A stretch of 64,000 bases of DNA from positions 1 to 64,000 of the forward strand of contig JAQTZW010000011.1 in assembly GCA_028687575.1 (NCBI GenBank), read 5' to 3'. This DNA is from Gallionella sp. (lineage in GTDB: Bacteria; Pseudomonadota; Gammaproteobacteria; Burkholderiales; Gallionellaceae). Shown piece after piece: positions 9,699-18,438 of the stretch. Made by a program: the position numbers and the translations under genes. Each line of letters starts with the position of its first letter. Positions within the stretch are counted from its first letter, which is position 1. Under the pieces are notes generated by a model. That model was not told the origin of the DNA. It ran no database searches and saw nothing but the letters and a program-made list of their open reading frames with translations.

Positions 9699-12011
9699 AT
9701 GGCTACTTCCATAATCAGGCTGGTTGCAAACGACCGCGACGAATATGACGCCGAGTCGCAAGCTATTCAGGAAGCACGTGCACATCTTGAGGCTGAAACC
9801 AGTGCCGAACTGTCCGCACAGGCTCGTGTTCGTGCTGAAGCGCATGCACGCTCCATCGCAGAAGCCCGCGAACGTACCGAACAGCACCTGATATCCCAGA
9901 TAGAAGCCAAATGCCAGCAAGAGGTGAAACTGGCCGATGCTGCTCAGGCTAGACTGGAAGTAGAGCAAAGACTGTCTGCCGAGTTACACGAAAAGCTGAC
10001 CGCCGAGATACGTCTGAAAGCGGAAAATCAGGCAAGGTTGCAGGCGGAGTGTGAGGCACAGGAATCACTTGCGCTTCGCCTCGAAGCGGAAGTGATTGCC
10101 CGTGAGACTGCGGAAAGCAAAGCTGGTGCCGAGCGCGAGTTGCTATCCGTCATCGAACAGCAAGCGCGCGCAGAGCAGGAAGCTTGCCAGCGTGCCGAAG
10201 CTGAAGCGCAGGCGATACGTGATGCACTGGAGGAATTGAAAATCCAGACAGCGCAAGCTGCAGAAGAACGCGATGCAGCCCACTTGCAGATGCGTAGCCA
10301 TGCTGAAGCAAAACTTGATGTTGAACGGAAGTTGCGCGACCGCGCACTTTCCCTGCTTGAGACTGAAGCCGAGTCGCTACGCTTGGCGAACGAAAAAGCC
10401 GACATCGAATTGCGCAAGATGGCGCAGATTGCCAAGCGTGCCGAAGCCGAAATGGCAGCCGCACTGGCGGCTGAGAACCGTGCCAAACTGGAGCAGCAAG
10501 CCTGCCAATTGTTGCAGGACAAGACTATTACCGATCAGTCCATTAGCCGCGTATTGCAAGACAAGAACCAGCAGGAAGAAGCATTGGTCGGCCTGCTCAA
10601 GGCCAGGCTGGAAGCCGAACAACTTGCAGAATCCATAGCGCGGCAAAAAGTCGATGCCGAGGCTCAGGCAGTTGCGATCAGTGAAGCCAGAATTTGCGCG
10701 GACCGACAGGCCGAACAGGCGGCTCGCGCAACAGTGGCAAGTGAACAAGCTGCTTTGGAAGCGGCAGCACTACGCCGGCTGGCTGACGAACAAGCCTATG
10801 CTGCAGCCGAGTCACGCAAGCAAACCGAATGCCTTGCCAGTGAAGCCGCTCGGCAACGCACCGCAGTCGAGCAGTTGGCAACGCAAGAGGCTGCTCGCAA
10901 GCTTGCCGTCGAGCAGGAAGCAAATGCGTTGATGCAAACCCAACTTGAGGCTGACAGCAAGGCCCGCGAGCAGCAGGAACAGGCCAATGTACTGTTGCGC
11001 GAAGCGGCGAAACTGGCGGAAGAAAGACTGGCCAGTGAGAGCATGGCCTATCAGGCTGCCACGCAAAAACTCTCATCGGAAAGGGATCAGCTGATCTATG
11101 CGCAACAGCGCGCGGAAATCGAGATGCGCGCCGCTCAGGAACTGGAACTGCAGTTGCAAGCCGAGGCTCGTGCCATTTCGCAGGCCAATGAACAGATTAA
11201 GGTTGCACAGCTCGCCCGTGCCGCAGCAGATGAGCATGCCATGGCACAGTGTAAATTGATGGAGATTGAGCAGCAGCGCTTGCATCAGGAACAAACTGCC
11301 GAACGTCAGTTGCAGAAAAAGATCGAGCTGCAGAATACCTTGCTGCAAAGGGCACAAGCACGTGCCGAGGCCGTGCAAGCCGAAGTAACAGCGTTGCAGA
11401 ATCAGCTTGCAACGGAAGCCGATGAGAGCACGGCTCGTCAGGAGCACATCCAGGCCTGTGCTTGTTTAGCCATGGAGTCTCAGCGACGTGCCAGACTTGA
11501 AGCAGAAGCTGCCAACGTTGCCCGGATGCAGCAGGAAACCGAGTCACGCGCCATCGCTGAGATAGAAGCGCGGATGGCTGCAGAGTTGCAAGCCATAGAA
11601 TCGGATAACCAGCGCATCGAGATGGAAGTACGCGCCGCTGAAGTCGCTGCGGAAACGCTGAAGCTCAATGAGCAAGCGATTCAGCAAGCCCAGTTGACCG
11701 AACAGGCTGCTTTGCGCGCACTGAATATCGCCAAACTGAATGCCGCTAACAGCAGCAAGGAACGCCTGCAACGCGAGGAATTTATCCGTACCGAGGCACG
11801 TGCCGCAGCAATGCTGAATAAACAAATCTGTGCAGCAAAACAGGCGCACGAACAAGTCATACAGCGTGCGGAGAATGTGGCTAAGCGGCGACTTGCCGAA
11901 GAGCAAAGAGCAATCGCACTTGAGCAACAGCGTATTCGTCGTGAGTCCTTGGCAGCAGTGGCTGCGCGCAAACGGGCTGAATTGGCAGCAGCGGCAATCA
12001 ATGCCGCCTAA
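9699..12011 (+). CDS. 770-residue Ala/Glu/Gln-rich coiled-coil protein of unknown function
   Basis: Not a family I recognise. From about residue 15 to the end the protein is a nearly continuous helix-forming sequence of Ala, Glu, Gln, Arg and Leu (repeated themes such as AEAEAQ, RLEAE, EQQA). I find no proline, no tryptophan and only about two glycines in 770 residues. It has no signal peptide, no membrane segment and no folded globular domain; the C-terminus is basic and Ala-rich (AAVAARKRAELAAAAINAA). Such a chain could form a rod of roughly 110 nm if fully coiled. By appearance it could be a cytoskeletal, scaffold or TolA-like linker protein, but it lacks TolA's membrane anchor and C-terminal domain. 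It stands alone, convergent with glnD. Start ATG 9699 has no strong ribosome site. Confidence 0.8.
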   Translation: MATSIIRLVANDRDEYDAESQAIQEARAHLEAETSAELSAQARVRAEAHARSIAEARERTEQHLISQIEAKCQQEVKLADAAQARLEVEQRLSAELHEKLTAEIRLKAENQARLQAECEAQESLALRLEAEVIARETAESKAGAERELLSVIEQQARAEQEACQRAEAEAQAIRDALEELKIQTAQAAEERDAAHLQMRSHAEAKLDVERKLRDRALSLLETEAESLRLANEKADIELRKMAQIAKRAEAEMAAALAAENRAKLEQQACQLLQDKTITDQSISRVLQDKNQQEEALVGLLKARLEAEQLAESIARQKVDAEAQAVAISEARICADRQAEQAARATVASEQAALEAAALRRLADEQAYAAAESRKQTECLASEAARQRTAVEQLATQEAARKLAVEQEANALMQTQLEADSKAREQQEQANVLLREAAKLAEERLASESMAYQAATQKLSSERDQLIYAQQRAEIEMRAAQELELQLQAEARAISQANEQIKVAQLARAAADEHAMAQCKLMEIEQQRLHQEQTAERQLQKKIELQNTLLQRAQARAEAVQAEVTALQNQLATEADESTARQEHIQACACLAMESQRRARLEAEAANVARMQQETESRAIAEIEARMAAELQAIESDNQRIEMEVRAAEVAAETLKLNEQAIQQAQLTEQAALRALNIAKLNAANSSKERLQREEFIRTEARAAAMLNKQICAAKQAHEQVIQRAENVAKRRLAEEQRAIALEQQRIRRESLAAVAARKRAELAAAAINAA

Positions 12012-12044
12012 AATCGTTACCCCCCGTAACAAATTGAGAGAGAA

Positions 12045-14603
12045 CTAGATCTTTTCCAGCAACTCGTTCAGGAATACGCTGGTTTCAGCCGGTTGCGCCA
12101 GCATCGCGCCGCTGATCCAGAACACGTCCTCGGCGCGGCTGCCCAGCGTGTTGATCTTGGCCCGGTGCATGCGGACGCCATGCCTGTCCAGTATCTTGGC
12201 GAAGCGCGCCAGCAGTCCGGGCCGGTCGCCGGCGATCAGCGACAGCACGTACATGCCGTGGCGGTCGCGCTCGATATTGATCTTGGTATGGATGGGGAAG
12301 TGCTTGAGCTGGCGGCTGACGCGCCCGCTGGCAAGCGGTTCGACCGGGGCGGCCTGTTCGATCTTTTGCGCCAGCTCGAATTCGATGTAGTTCATCAGAT
12401 CGCGGTAATCCATGTCGCTGCGCGAGATTTCCATGATTTGGAAGCTGTTCAACGCGTAGCCGTGCTGGGTGGTGTGGATCTTGGCCTCGACGATGGTGAA
12501 GGACATCCGCGAGAAGAAATCGCAGATGCGCGCGAACAGCCAGCGCTGGTCGCGGCAATACACCATCACCTGCAAGCCTGAACCCGCCCGACTCAGCCTG
12601 GTCTTGACGATGGGTGCGGCGCTGTTGACTCGAAAATAGAGTTGCCTGCTATGCCAGGCAATCTCCTGTGGCTCGTGGTCCATGAAATAGCTGTCGTCGA
12701 GTTGCGCCCACAGCAGCCGGTAGGAATCGGCGGAAATGGCGTACAAGTTGAGCGTGTCCGAAGCCAGTTCGCGTTTTTCCGCCAAGAGGTCACAGCTCGC
12801 ACCTTCGTTCAGGTAGCGCCGGGTGAGATGGAACAGGTCTTCCATCAGCTTGCCTTTCCAGGCATTCCACACTTTCGGGCTGGTGCCTTTCACGTCGGCG
12901 ATGGTGAGCAGAAACAGCGCGACCAGGTAGCGGTCGTTCACGATGTTGGCGGCAAAATTGGCGATTACCTGTGGGTCGGCCAGGTCCTGCTTCTGCGCGG
13001 TGCTGGAAAGCGTCAGGTGCTGTTCCACCAGCCACACCACCAGATTGCTGTCGTCACGACTCAACTGGTGTTGCTTGCAGAACAGCCGGGCGTCCTTCTT
13101 GCCCAGTTGTGCGTGGTCGCCGCCGCGTCCCTTGGCGATGTCGTGGAACAGTGCGGCGACGTACAGCACTTCGGGGCGCGCGAATTCGCTCATCAGCTTG
13201 CTGCACAGCGGCAGTTCGTGGGCATGCTTTGCCAGCGCGAAACGGCGCAGGTTACGGGCGACCATCAGGATGTGTTCGTCCACCGTGTAGACATGGAACA
13301 GATCGTGCTGCATCTGTCCGACGATACGTCCGAACGACGGCAGATAGCGGCCCAGGATGCCGAACTGATTCATCCGCCGCAGTGCATGGATGACACCGCG
13401 CGGTTGGCGCAGCATCTCCATGAAACGCGCGCGGTTGGCCGGATCCTTGCGGAAAGCGGCATCTATCTTCAACCGTCCCCGCCACAGCGCGCGTAGCGTA
13501 CTTGCACTGAGATCGGTCATTTCCTCGCGTTGTTGCATAATCAGCATCAGCTCGAAGATCGCCTGCGGGTGGTGTTCAAACAGTTGTTCGTCGCGTATCT
13601 CCAGGCGTGTGCCGACCATGCGGAAACGATCGTTCAAAGCGAATTGCGGCGGCGTTTCCTTGAAAAGGTGGTCGTGCAGTTGTTGCAACAAGATGGTGTT
13701 GAACAGGCGCACCGCCTGCCGAGTGCGGTAATAGCCCTGCATCAGGTGTTCGCTGGCGCGCCGGTTGGCCGATGCGACGATGTCCATTTGTCCTGCCAAC
13801 GTGTCCTGAAAATCGAACAACAGCCGGTCTTCCCGGCGGCGGGCGAGGTAATGCAGCCGGATACGCAGGGTTTGCAGCAGGGTGTCGTGTCGGGCGATCT
13901 GGCGAGCTTCGGCTGCGGTGATCAGTCCCGCTTTGGCCAGTTCGCTCCAGCGGGTTCCCAGCCCAGCGGCCCGGCTGATCCAGGTGATGGTCTGCAAGTC
14001 GCGCAGTCCGCCAGGACTCTCCTTCAGATTGGGTTCCAGATTGAAATCCGCATCGTCGAAACGCCCATGGCGCGCCTGCTGCTCATGCAGCTTGGCGACA
14101 AAGAATTCTTTTGCGACAAGATGTTGTCTGACAGTGTTGCATAACTGCATGAACAGAGACGGGTCGCCGCACAAGAGGCGCGCCTCCAGCAGATTGGTCT
14201 GCACGGTGATGTCGCCGGCTTCTTCCAGGCATTGGCCGACAGTGCGGATGCTGTGTCCGACCTCCAACCCGATGTCCCACAACAAGGCGACCAACTCGTG
14301 CAGGGTGTGTTGCAATGATTCGTCGGGGTCGGAATCCAGCAATATCATCAGATCCACGTCTGACTTTGGATAAAGTTCACCGCGCCCGTAGCCGCCCACC
14401 GCGATCAGCGCGATATTTTCCGGTAAGCCCAGTTCGCACCAGACACTGCGCAAGGTGTCATCTATCAGTTTGCTGTGCGCACTCAGCAGGCGGGAAGCCT
14501 TGCCGTGCTGCATAAAATCCTGTTCGAGCGCCCGGCGAGCGTCGCGTAACGCGGTGCGTAACGATGCGATCAGATCGGGAGTAACCGCTTTAGCCGATGA
14601 CAT
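12045..14603 (-). CDS. glnD: Bifunctional uridylyltransferase/uridylyl-removing enzyme GlnD
   Basis: Central nitrogen sensor that uridylylates PII when glutamine is low and removes UMP when it is high. The 852-residue length fits. Domains in order: nucleotidyltransferase with GGYGRGELYPKSDVDLMIL (~70-88); the GlnD linker with KESPGGLRDLQTI; an HD hydrolase with FHDIAKGRGGDH (~485); and two C-terminal ACT domains (~700-780 and ~790-852) that bind glutamine. It lies 18 bp downstream of map, a common map-glnD arrangement in proteobacteria, and is probably cotranscribed with it. Confidence 0.97.
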   Translation of the reverse strand: MSSAKAVTPDLIASLRTALRDARRALEQDFMQHGKASRLLSAHSKLIDDTLRSVWCELGLPENIALIAVGGYGRGELYPKSDVDLMILLDSDPDESLQHTLHELVALLWDIGLEVGHSIRTVGQCLEEAGDITVQTNLLEARLLCGDPSLFMQLCNTVRQHLVAKEFFVAKLHEQQARHGRFDDADFNLEPNLKESPGGLRDLQTITWISRAAGLGTRWSELAKAGLITAAEARQIARHDTLLQTLRIRLHYLARRREDRLLFDFQDTLAGQMDIVASANRRASEHLMQGYYRTRQAVRLFNTILLQQLHDHLFKETPPQFALNDRFRMVGTRLEIRDEQLFEHHPQAIFELMLIMQQREEMTDLSASTLRALWRGRLKIDAAFRKDPANRARFMEMLRQPRGVIHALRRMNQFGILGRYLPSFGRIVGQMQHDLFHVYTVDEHILMVARNLRRFALAKHAHELPLCSKLMSEFARPEVLYVAALFHDIAKGRGGDHAQLGKKDARLFCKQHQLSRDDSNLVVWLVEQHLTLSSTAQKQDLADPQVIANFAANIVNDRYLVALFLLTIADVKGTSPKVWNAWKGKLMEDLFHLTRRYLNEGASCDLLAEKRELASDTLNLYAISADSYRLLWAQLDDSYFMDHEPQEIAWHSRQLYFRVNSAAPIVKTRLSRAGSGLQVMVYCRDQRWLFARICDFFSRMSFTIVEAKIHTTQHGYALNSFQIMEISRSDMDYRDLMNYIEFELAQKIEQAAPVEPLASGRVSRQLKHFPIHTKINIERDRHGMYVLSLIAGDRPGLLARFAKILDRHGVRMHRAKINTLGSRAEDVFWISGAMLAQPAETSVFLNELLEKI

Positions 14604-14621
14604 GATTTGCGGCTTACCCGC

Positions 14622-15416
14622 TCAGATCTCGGCAGGAGGGGGGCAGCCATCGGAAACGGTCAGCACCTCGTAACCGGTCTCGGTGACCAGAATGGTGTGT
14701 TCGTATTGGGCGGACAGGCTGTGATCCTTGGTTACCACCGTCCAGCCATCCCCCAACTGTTTGATCTCTTTCTTGCCCGCATTGATCATCGGTTCGATGG
14801 TGAAGGTCATGCCGGCCTCCAGACGCAACCCGGTGCGGGGTTTACCGTAATGCAGCACCTGCGGTTCTTCGTGGAATTTGGTGCCTATGCCGTGGCCGCA
14901 GAACTCGCGCACCACGCTGTAGCCCATCGGTTCGACATAACTCTGGATGGCATGGCCGATGTCGCCCAGATACGCGCCGGGTTTCACCATGCGGATCGCG
15001 CGCCACAGTGACTGGTAAGTGACCTCGCACAGACGTCTGGCCTGTATCGACGGTTCGCCGACATAGAACATGCGGCTGCTGTCGCCGTGATAGCCATCCT
15101 TGATCACTGTGATGTCCAGATTGACGATGTCGCCGTTCTTCAGCGCCTTGTCGCTCGGCACACCGTGGCAGATCTGGTGGTTGATCGAAGTGCAGATGGA
15201 TTTCGGATACGGAGTATGGCCGCCGGGCGCGTAATTGAGCGGGGCGGGGATGCCGTGCTGCACATTGACGATCAGGTCGTGGCACAACTTATCCAGTTCG
15301 TTGGTGGTCACACCGGCCTTGACGAACGGAGCGATGTAATCAAGCACTTCGCTGGTCAGGCGCCCTGCGACGCGCATCTTTTCGATCTCTTGTGGATTTT
15401 TGATGGAAACGGACAT
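14622..15416 (-). CDS. map: Type I methionine aminopeptidase
   Basis: Cytoplasmic enzyme that removes the initiator methionine from nascent proteins. The pita-bread fold metal ligands are visible in VNLDITVIKDGYHGD (two Asp), GHGIGTKFHEEP (His), TFTIEPMINAG (Glu) and EHTILVT (Glu). An upstream in-frame start exists at 15467, but the conserved family N-terminus SIKNPQEIEKMRVAG begins at the ATG at 15416, giving 264 residues, the usual length. First gene of a likely map-glnD operon; rpsB, often next to map, is absent here. Confidence 0.96.
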   Translation of the reverse strand: MSVSIKNPQEIEKMRVAGRLTSEVLDYIAPFVKAGVTTNELDKLCHDLIVNVQHGIPAPLNYAPGGHTPYPKSICTSINHQICHGVPSDKALKNGDIVNLDITVIKDGYHGDSSRMFYVGEPSIQARRLCEVTYQSLWRAIRMVKPGAYLGDIGHAIQSYVEPMGYSVVREFCGHGIGTKFHEEPQVLHYGKPRTGLRLEAGMTFTIEPMINAGKKEIKQLGDGWTVVTKDHSLSAQYEHTILVTETGYEVLTVSDGCPPPAEI

Positions 15417-15569
15417 ATCTTGGTAATTGGGCTCATGGCCTGCTTGAAAGGTTGCCGAGGATAGCACGACAGAAAGATTGCCGACAAATGCCCTAAGGAA
15501 CTAAACTCACGCCCCGTCGGACTAAGTGACGCAGCAAATTTAGCAGCATTCATTCACTCAGGAGCAAAC

Positions 15570-15917
15570 ATGAAGAAAACCTTGGCAGTGGCCTTGTTGT
15601 TGTCGGTAGCGGGAAGCGCATATGCGGTGGACACAGGTGCGGTAATCGGGGGATCGCTCGGTGGAGCAGCCGGTGCAGCAGTCGGCCACAATGTGGGTGG
15701 CAGGAATGGCGCAATCATCGGAGCCGCGATAGGTGGTGGCACGGGCGCGGCGGTAGGCAGCAGCCAGAATGCCCCCCAGAATGCCGTCCAGCCAGCCAAT
15801 AATGGTCGGGATTATTACGGCAAGGACCACGACGAGCACGAACACCACGGCCATCGCGGCGATCGCGGTGACAGAGGTGATCGCGGCGACCGGGGCGATC
15901 ACGAGCACGACGACTAA
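15570..15917 (+). CDS. Secreted glycine-zipper protein with His/Asp-rich RGD-repeat tail
   Basis: 115 residues. A Sec signal peptide ending in SAYA is followed by a glycine-zipper region (GAVIGGSLGGAAGAAVG, then GAIIGAAIGGGTGAAVG) that should form membrane-inserting helical hairpins. The tail is hydrophilic with HDEHEHHGH and five consecutive RGD units encoded by imperfect 9-bp repeats, ending HEHDD, which could bind divalent metal. It is the first of two tandem paralogues 17 bp apart, sharing GHNVGGRxGAIIG. AGGAG precedes the ATG. Function is unknown; glycine-zipper envelope proteins are often stress-related. Confidence 0.85.
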   Translation: MKKTLAVALLLSVAGSAYAVDTGAVIGGSLGGAAGAAVGHNVGGRNGAIIGAAIGGGTGAAVGSSQNAPQNAVQPANNGRDYYGKDHDEHEHHGHRGDRGDRGDRGDRGDHEHDD

Positions 15918-15934
15918 TTCCCAAGGAGTCTGAA

Positions 15935-16291
15935 ATGAGCAAGCAGTTTGCATTACTTCCCCTATTGCTGCTGGCGGCATGCGCCAATAACCCGCAGGGC
16001 GGCGCGATGCTGGGTGGCGCGGTCGGCGGCGCCACCGGCGCTGCGGTCGGCCACAACGTGGGCGGGCGCGACGGCGCGATCATCGGCGGCGCCATCGGTG
16101 CGGCGGCGGGTGCTGCGATCGGCCACAGCCAAAGCACCCCGGCCCGCCAGCCAGAGCCTCAATACCGCCAGCCCGAACCGCAATACCAGCGCGGTGAAGG
16201 CGAATACCGCCGCGAGCATCGGGACAACGGCAATCACGGAGCCTACCGCCAGGACCGCGAACACGGTCACGGTCACGACAACGAAGACTGA
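15935..16291 (+). CDS. Glycine-zipper lipoprotein, paralogue of the preceding gene
   Basis: 118 residues with a lipoprotein signal peptide (lipobox LAAC near residue 16), predicted to be lipidated and envelope-anchored. The glycine-zipper block GGATGAAVGHNVGG...GAIIGGAIGAAAGAAIG is very close to the upstream gene. The C-terminal third has two RQPEPQY repeats and a His/Arg/Asp-rich end (HGHGHDNED). The ribosome site AAGGAG lies 8 nt before ATG. The pair looks like a duplication in which one copy acquired a lipobox. It ends at a strong terminator and is followed by the repeat element carrying the prophage. Confidence 0.86.
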   Translation: MSKQFALLPLLLLAACANNPQGGAMLGGAVGGATGAAVGHNVGGRDGAIIGGAIGAAAGAAIGHSQSTPARQPEPQYRQPEPQYQRGEGEYRREHRDNGNHGAYRQDREHGHGHDNED

Positions 16292-16317
16292 CGCGCCGGG
16301 AAACGAGGGCATCAACG

Positions 16318-16343
16318 AAAAAGGCACGGAAACGTGCCTTTTT
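16318..16343 (+). terminator. Rho-independent terminator after the glycine-zipper pair
   Basis: AAAAAGGCACG pairs with CGTGCCTTTTT around a GAAA tetraloop, with the 3' arm itself supplying the T-run. Strong, and possibly bidirectional. Confidence 0.9.
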
Positions 16344-16400
16344 ATTCGGTTATAGACTGGCATGAGCAATGAATCCCAGCATGGTTGGACTCAACGAACA

Positions 16401-16868
16401 CCGCCGGTGGTTGACCGGCAGCAAGTTACCTTTCTTGTCTTGCCAAGAAAGGTAACCCAAAGAAGGCGTCCCCGGTTTGCCGCCGCCTTTGGCGGTTCCC
16501 TGCGTTGCTCGGCTGGTCAGGTGGCTGCGGAACTCGCGCTGCGCGCTCAGACAGTCCTCGCCGAAAACCCCTGACCAACCTCCGCTACTCGGCGGCTCAC
16601 AGGGGAAAGGTAAGTCAAAAGCGGTTTGGTGTGCGCTACGCGCACGCCTTTGGAGGTGCGCGAGGAGGGACGCCCTCCTCGCGGGGTGATGGTTTCAGGT
16701 TTTGACTTTATTTCCCCTGAGAGCCGCCTCGTTCTGACGCAAATGGGCGGTGCAGTTGGGCGAGCACTGTTTGAGCACGTGGCCGCGCAGCGGATCGTGC
16801 GAGTTGCGCAGCCCCGCCCGTTTGCGTCGGAACGAGGGAACCGCCGCAGGCGGCGGCGAACTGGGGGC
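16401..16868. repeat. Dispersed repeat element, left part (interrupted by the prophage)
   Basis: There is no credible gene here. From 16401 the sequence matches, in inverted orientation and over about 70 bp, the sequence just outside the other prophage end (54235-54307). Joining the two parts across the 6-bp duplication GGGGGC rebuilds one element of about 540 bp with long terminal inverted repeats. Inside are further nested inverted repeats, for example 16727-16747 with 16817-16837 (19 of 21 pairs by eye). Similar GC-rich intergenic elements, which yield spurious short arginine-rich ORFs, are scattered in betaproteobacterial genomes as I remember them; copy number here cannot be checked. Confidence 0.75.
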
Positions 16869-16910
16869 TGAAGCGGCGCGCGATAAATTCCGGATATTTG
16901 CGAGATAAAT
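16869..16910 (-). other. Prophage right end with two transposase-type sites
   Basis: The end begins TGAAGCGGCGC, which to my memory is identical to the first bases of the Mu right end. GCGATAAAT (16880-16888) and GAGATAAAT (16902-16910) are 22 bp apart, the spacing of adjacent MuA sites. The first site ends exactly 20 bp from the terminus, as at the other end. Confidence 0.85.
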
Positions 16911-16969
16911 CACGCGCCTTTTCATTTTTACAGACTTAAAACAAATTGCACATATTGTAACAGCAGCGC

Positions 16970-17767
16970 TTACCAGTTCCTGATCACCAGCTCCGCAGTT
17001 CTTCCCGCCCGCCCAGCTCCGCCCACCGAGTAGGTGATCCCCACGCTCTCCATCGTCAGGCCCGCGAATGCCTGGCGCATCTCGGGGATGTCGTTGACGC
17101 TGATGATCATCTTGCCCTTGATGCTCCGGGCCAGTTCGGCCATGCGGGTGTATTGCTCCAGGCCGAAGTCCACGCCGTAGCCTTCGGTTCTCCAGTACGG
17201 CGGGTCGCAGTAGAACAGGGTGTGCTCGCGGTCGTATTTGGTGATGCAGGTCGCCCAGTCCAGGTGCTCGATGAAGGTGGCGGACAAGCGCAGGTGCGCC
17301 TGGCTCAGATCCTCTTCCAGCCGCAACAGGTTGAGGCGCGGTGCGCTGGTGGTGGCCGTGCCGAAGGTCTGGTTGCTGACCTTTCCGCCGAAACACAGCT
17401 TTTGCAGGTAGTAGAAGCGTGCCGCCCGCTGGATATCGGTCAGCGTCTCTTCGGGCGTGACCTGCATCCATTTGTAGATCTGGCGGCTGGTCAGCGCCCA
17501 TTTGAACTGGCGGGTGAATTCCTCCAGATGGTGTTTCACCACCCGGTAGAGATTCACCAGCTCGCCGTTCACGTCATTGAGCACCTCCACCTTGGCAGGC
17601 TCTTTCAGGAAATACAGCGCCGCCGCACCGCAAAACGGCTCGACATAGCAGGTGTGCTCCGGGAAGATCGGCAGGATGTGCTTGGCCAGCCTGCGCTTGC
17701 CGCCGATCCACGGGATGATCGGCGAGTGGTTCGATTTGTTAAAGATCGTGTCTTGCTGATGGCTCAC
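16970..17767 (-). CDS. dam: Phage DNA adenine methyltransferase, Dam/D12 class
   Basis: 265-residue N6-adenine methylase, the last gene before the right end. It shows the D12 pattern: PWIGGKRRLAKHI at the N-terminus, an AdoMet-binding motif VEPFCGAAALYF (a variant of the usual FxGxG) and the catalytic CDPPYW near residue 187. Position and pairing with an overlapping com-like gene mirror com-mom at the right end of Mu, so it probably modifies phage DNA against host restriction; other Mu-like prophages also carry a Dam in this place. GATC specificity is likely but not proven. The start overlaps the com-like gene by 29 bp. Confidence 0.93.
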   Translation of the reverse strand: MSHQQDTIFNKSNHSPIIPWIGGKRRLAKHILPIFPEHTCYVEPFCGAAALYFLKEPAKVEVLNDVNGELVNLYRVVKHHLEEFTRQFKWALTSRQIYKWMQVTPEETLTDIQRAARFYYLQKLCFGGKVSNQTFGTATTSAPRLNLLRLEEDLSQAHLRLSATFIEHLDWATCITKYDREHTLFYCDPPYWRTEGYGVDFGLEQYTRMAELARSIKGKMIISVNDIPEMRQAFAGLTMESVGITYSVGGAGRAGRTAELVIRNW

Positions 17768-17927
17768 AGGGCATCTCCTTTCGGTTTGACGCTCCTGGGC
17801 GTGCAGGGGTGTGGCTCATGGCCATCAACTGATTCAGCGTGCCGCAGCGCGGACACTTGATAGCCAGGCGAATAAACTCCGCTTCGGCCAACTTACGATT
17901 GCAACTCCCGCAACGAACGGTTTCCAC
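17739..17927 (-). CDS. com: Com-like zinc-finger translational regulator
   Basis: 62 residues. The N-terminal CGSCNRKLAEAEF...IKCPRCG presents two CxxC pairs, as in Mu Com, the zinc protein that binds mom mRNA and opens its translation start. It starts at GTG behind TAGGAG and overlaps the methylase start by 29 bp, so translational control of the methylase is the natural inference. A perfect 12-bp palindrome with a GATC core lies 32 bp upstream of the start (17959-17970). Confidence 0.85.
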   Translation of the reverse strand: METVRCGSCNRKLAEAEFIRLAIKCPRCGTLNQLMAMSHTPARPGASNRKEMPCEPSARHDL

Positions 17928-17958
17928 TTGCTACTCCTACGTGGTAGCCTCTGCCCCG

Positions 17959-17970
17959 CTGTGATCACAG
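17959..17970. promoter_or_regulatory. Palindrome with GATC core upstream of com-dam
   Basis: CTGTGATCACAG is a perfect 12-bp palindrome containing one GATC, 32 bp before the com start. In Mu, GATC sites upstream of mom make its expression depend on Dam methylation. A single palindromic GATC in front of a phage-encoded Dam could be a self-regulation switch or a regulator-binding site. Confidence 0.45.
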
Positions 17971-18057
17971 CACGGTGCCTCGGCCAAACGCAGGCTACAT
18001 CTGCAGGAGGTGGTCGTTGCAGGTGTTACAGCACCCGCGACGGCCGCACCGTCTTTT

Positions 18058-18438
18058 TTAAACTATTTCCCTCCACGGCTCGCCTGCCTCATACCCAGAG
18101 ATGGAAATCCATCGGTATGGAAGTTCATTGGCAGTCATGACACTTTTATAACGGCAATCCAGAATCCAGCCATTTGTCTCGCATACGATATGAAACTCAC
18201 CACTTGGTATCGCGCAAAGTGCCAGGCGATTGGGCACACCCAGTTTGTTCAGCTCTTCCCTGCACAGCAGAGCGAAATCCTCGCAATCACCGGTGATGAT
18301 CCCGTCCGTGTCGGCGGCAGCAATGCTTTCCTTTGGTCCTGCCCAATACTCTGAGCGGCCCCATTTCTTTTGATCGCTGACATAGTGGAATCTTTCGTGC
18401 ACGTTGCGAAACGCGCTTTCAATATTGGCACTCAGCAA
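18058..18438 (-). CDS. Transglutaminase-like cysteine peptidase (BTLCP-like), phage late region
   Basis: 126 residues. GDCEDFALLCREEL (Cys near residue 50), GEFHIVCE (His) and GWILDCRY (Asp) give the Cys-His-Asp triad order of bacterial transglutaminase-like cysteine proteinases. At the end of the tail operon it may act as a tail-associated cell-wall or protein hydrolase, taking the place of the NlpC/P60 peptidases of other siphophages; that role is inferred. It begins at TTG 18438, overlapping the end of the small lipoprotein gene by 7 bp, so it is probably translationally coupled. Confidence 0.75.
   Translation of the reverse strand: MLSANIESAFRNVHERFHYVSDQKKWGRSEYWAGPKESIAAADTDGIITGDCEDFALLCREELNKLGVPNRLALCAIPSGEFHIVCETNGWILDCRYKSVMTANELPYRWISISGYEAGEPWREIV

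Noticed and set aside
12642..13496. 284-codon plus-strand ORF
   Set aside because: Antisense shadow of glnD.
15840..15905. Possible CRISPR-like short tandem repeats
   Set aside because: They are 9-bp codon repeats encoding RGD units in a protein tail, with no spacers. No CRISPR array was seen anywhere in the window.
16362..16871. Several short plus-strand ORFs after the terminator
   Set aside because: They lie in the repeat element with nested hairpins, are Arg-rich and overlap each other in different frames.
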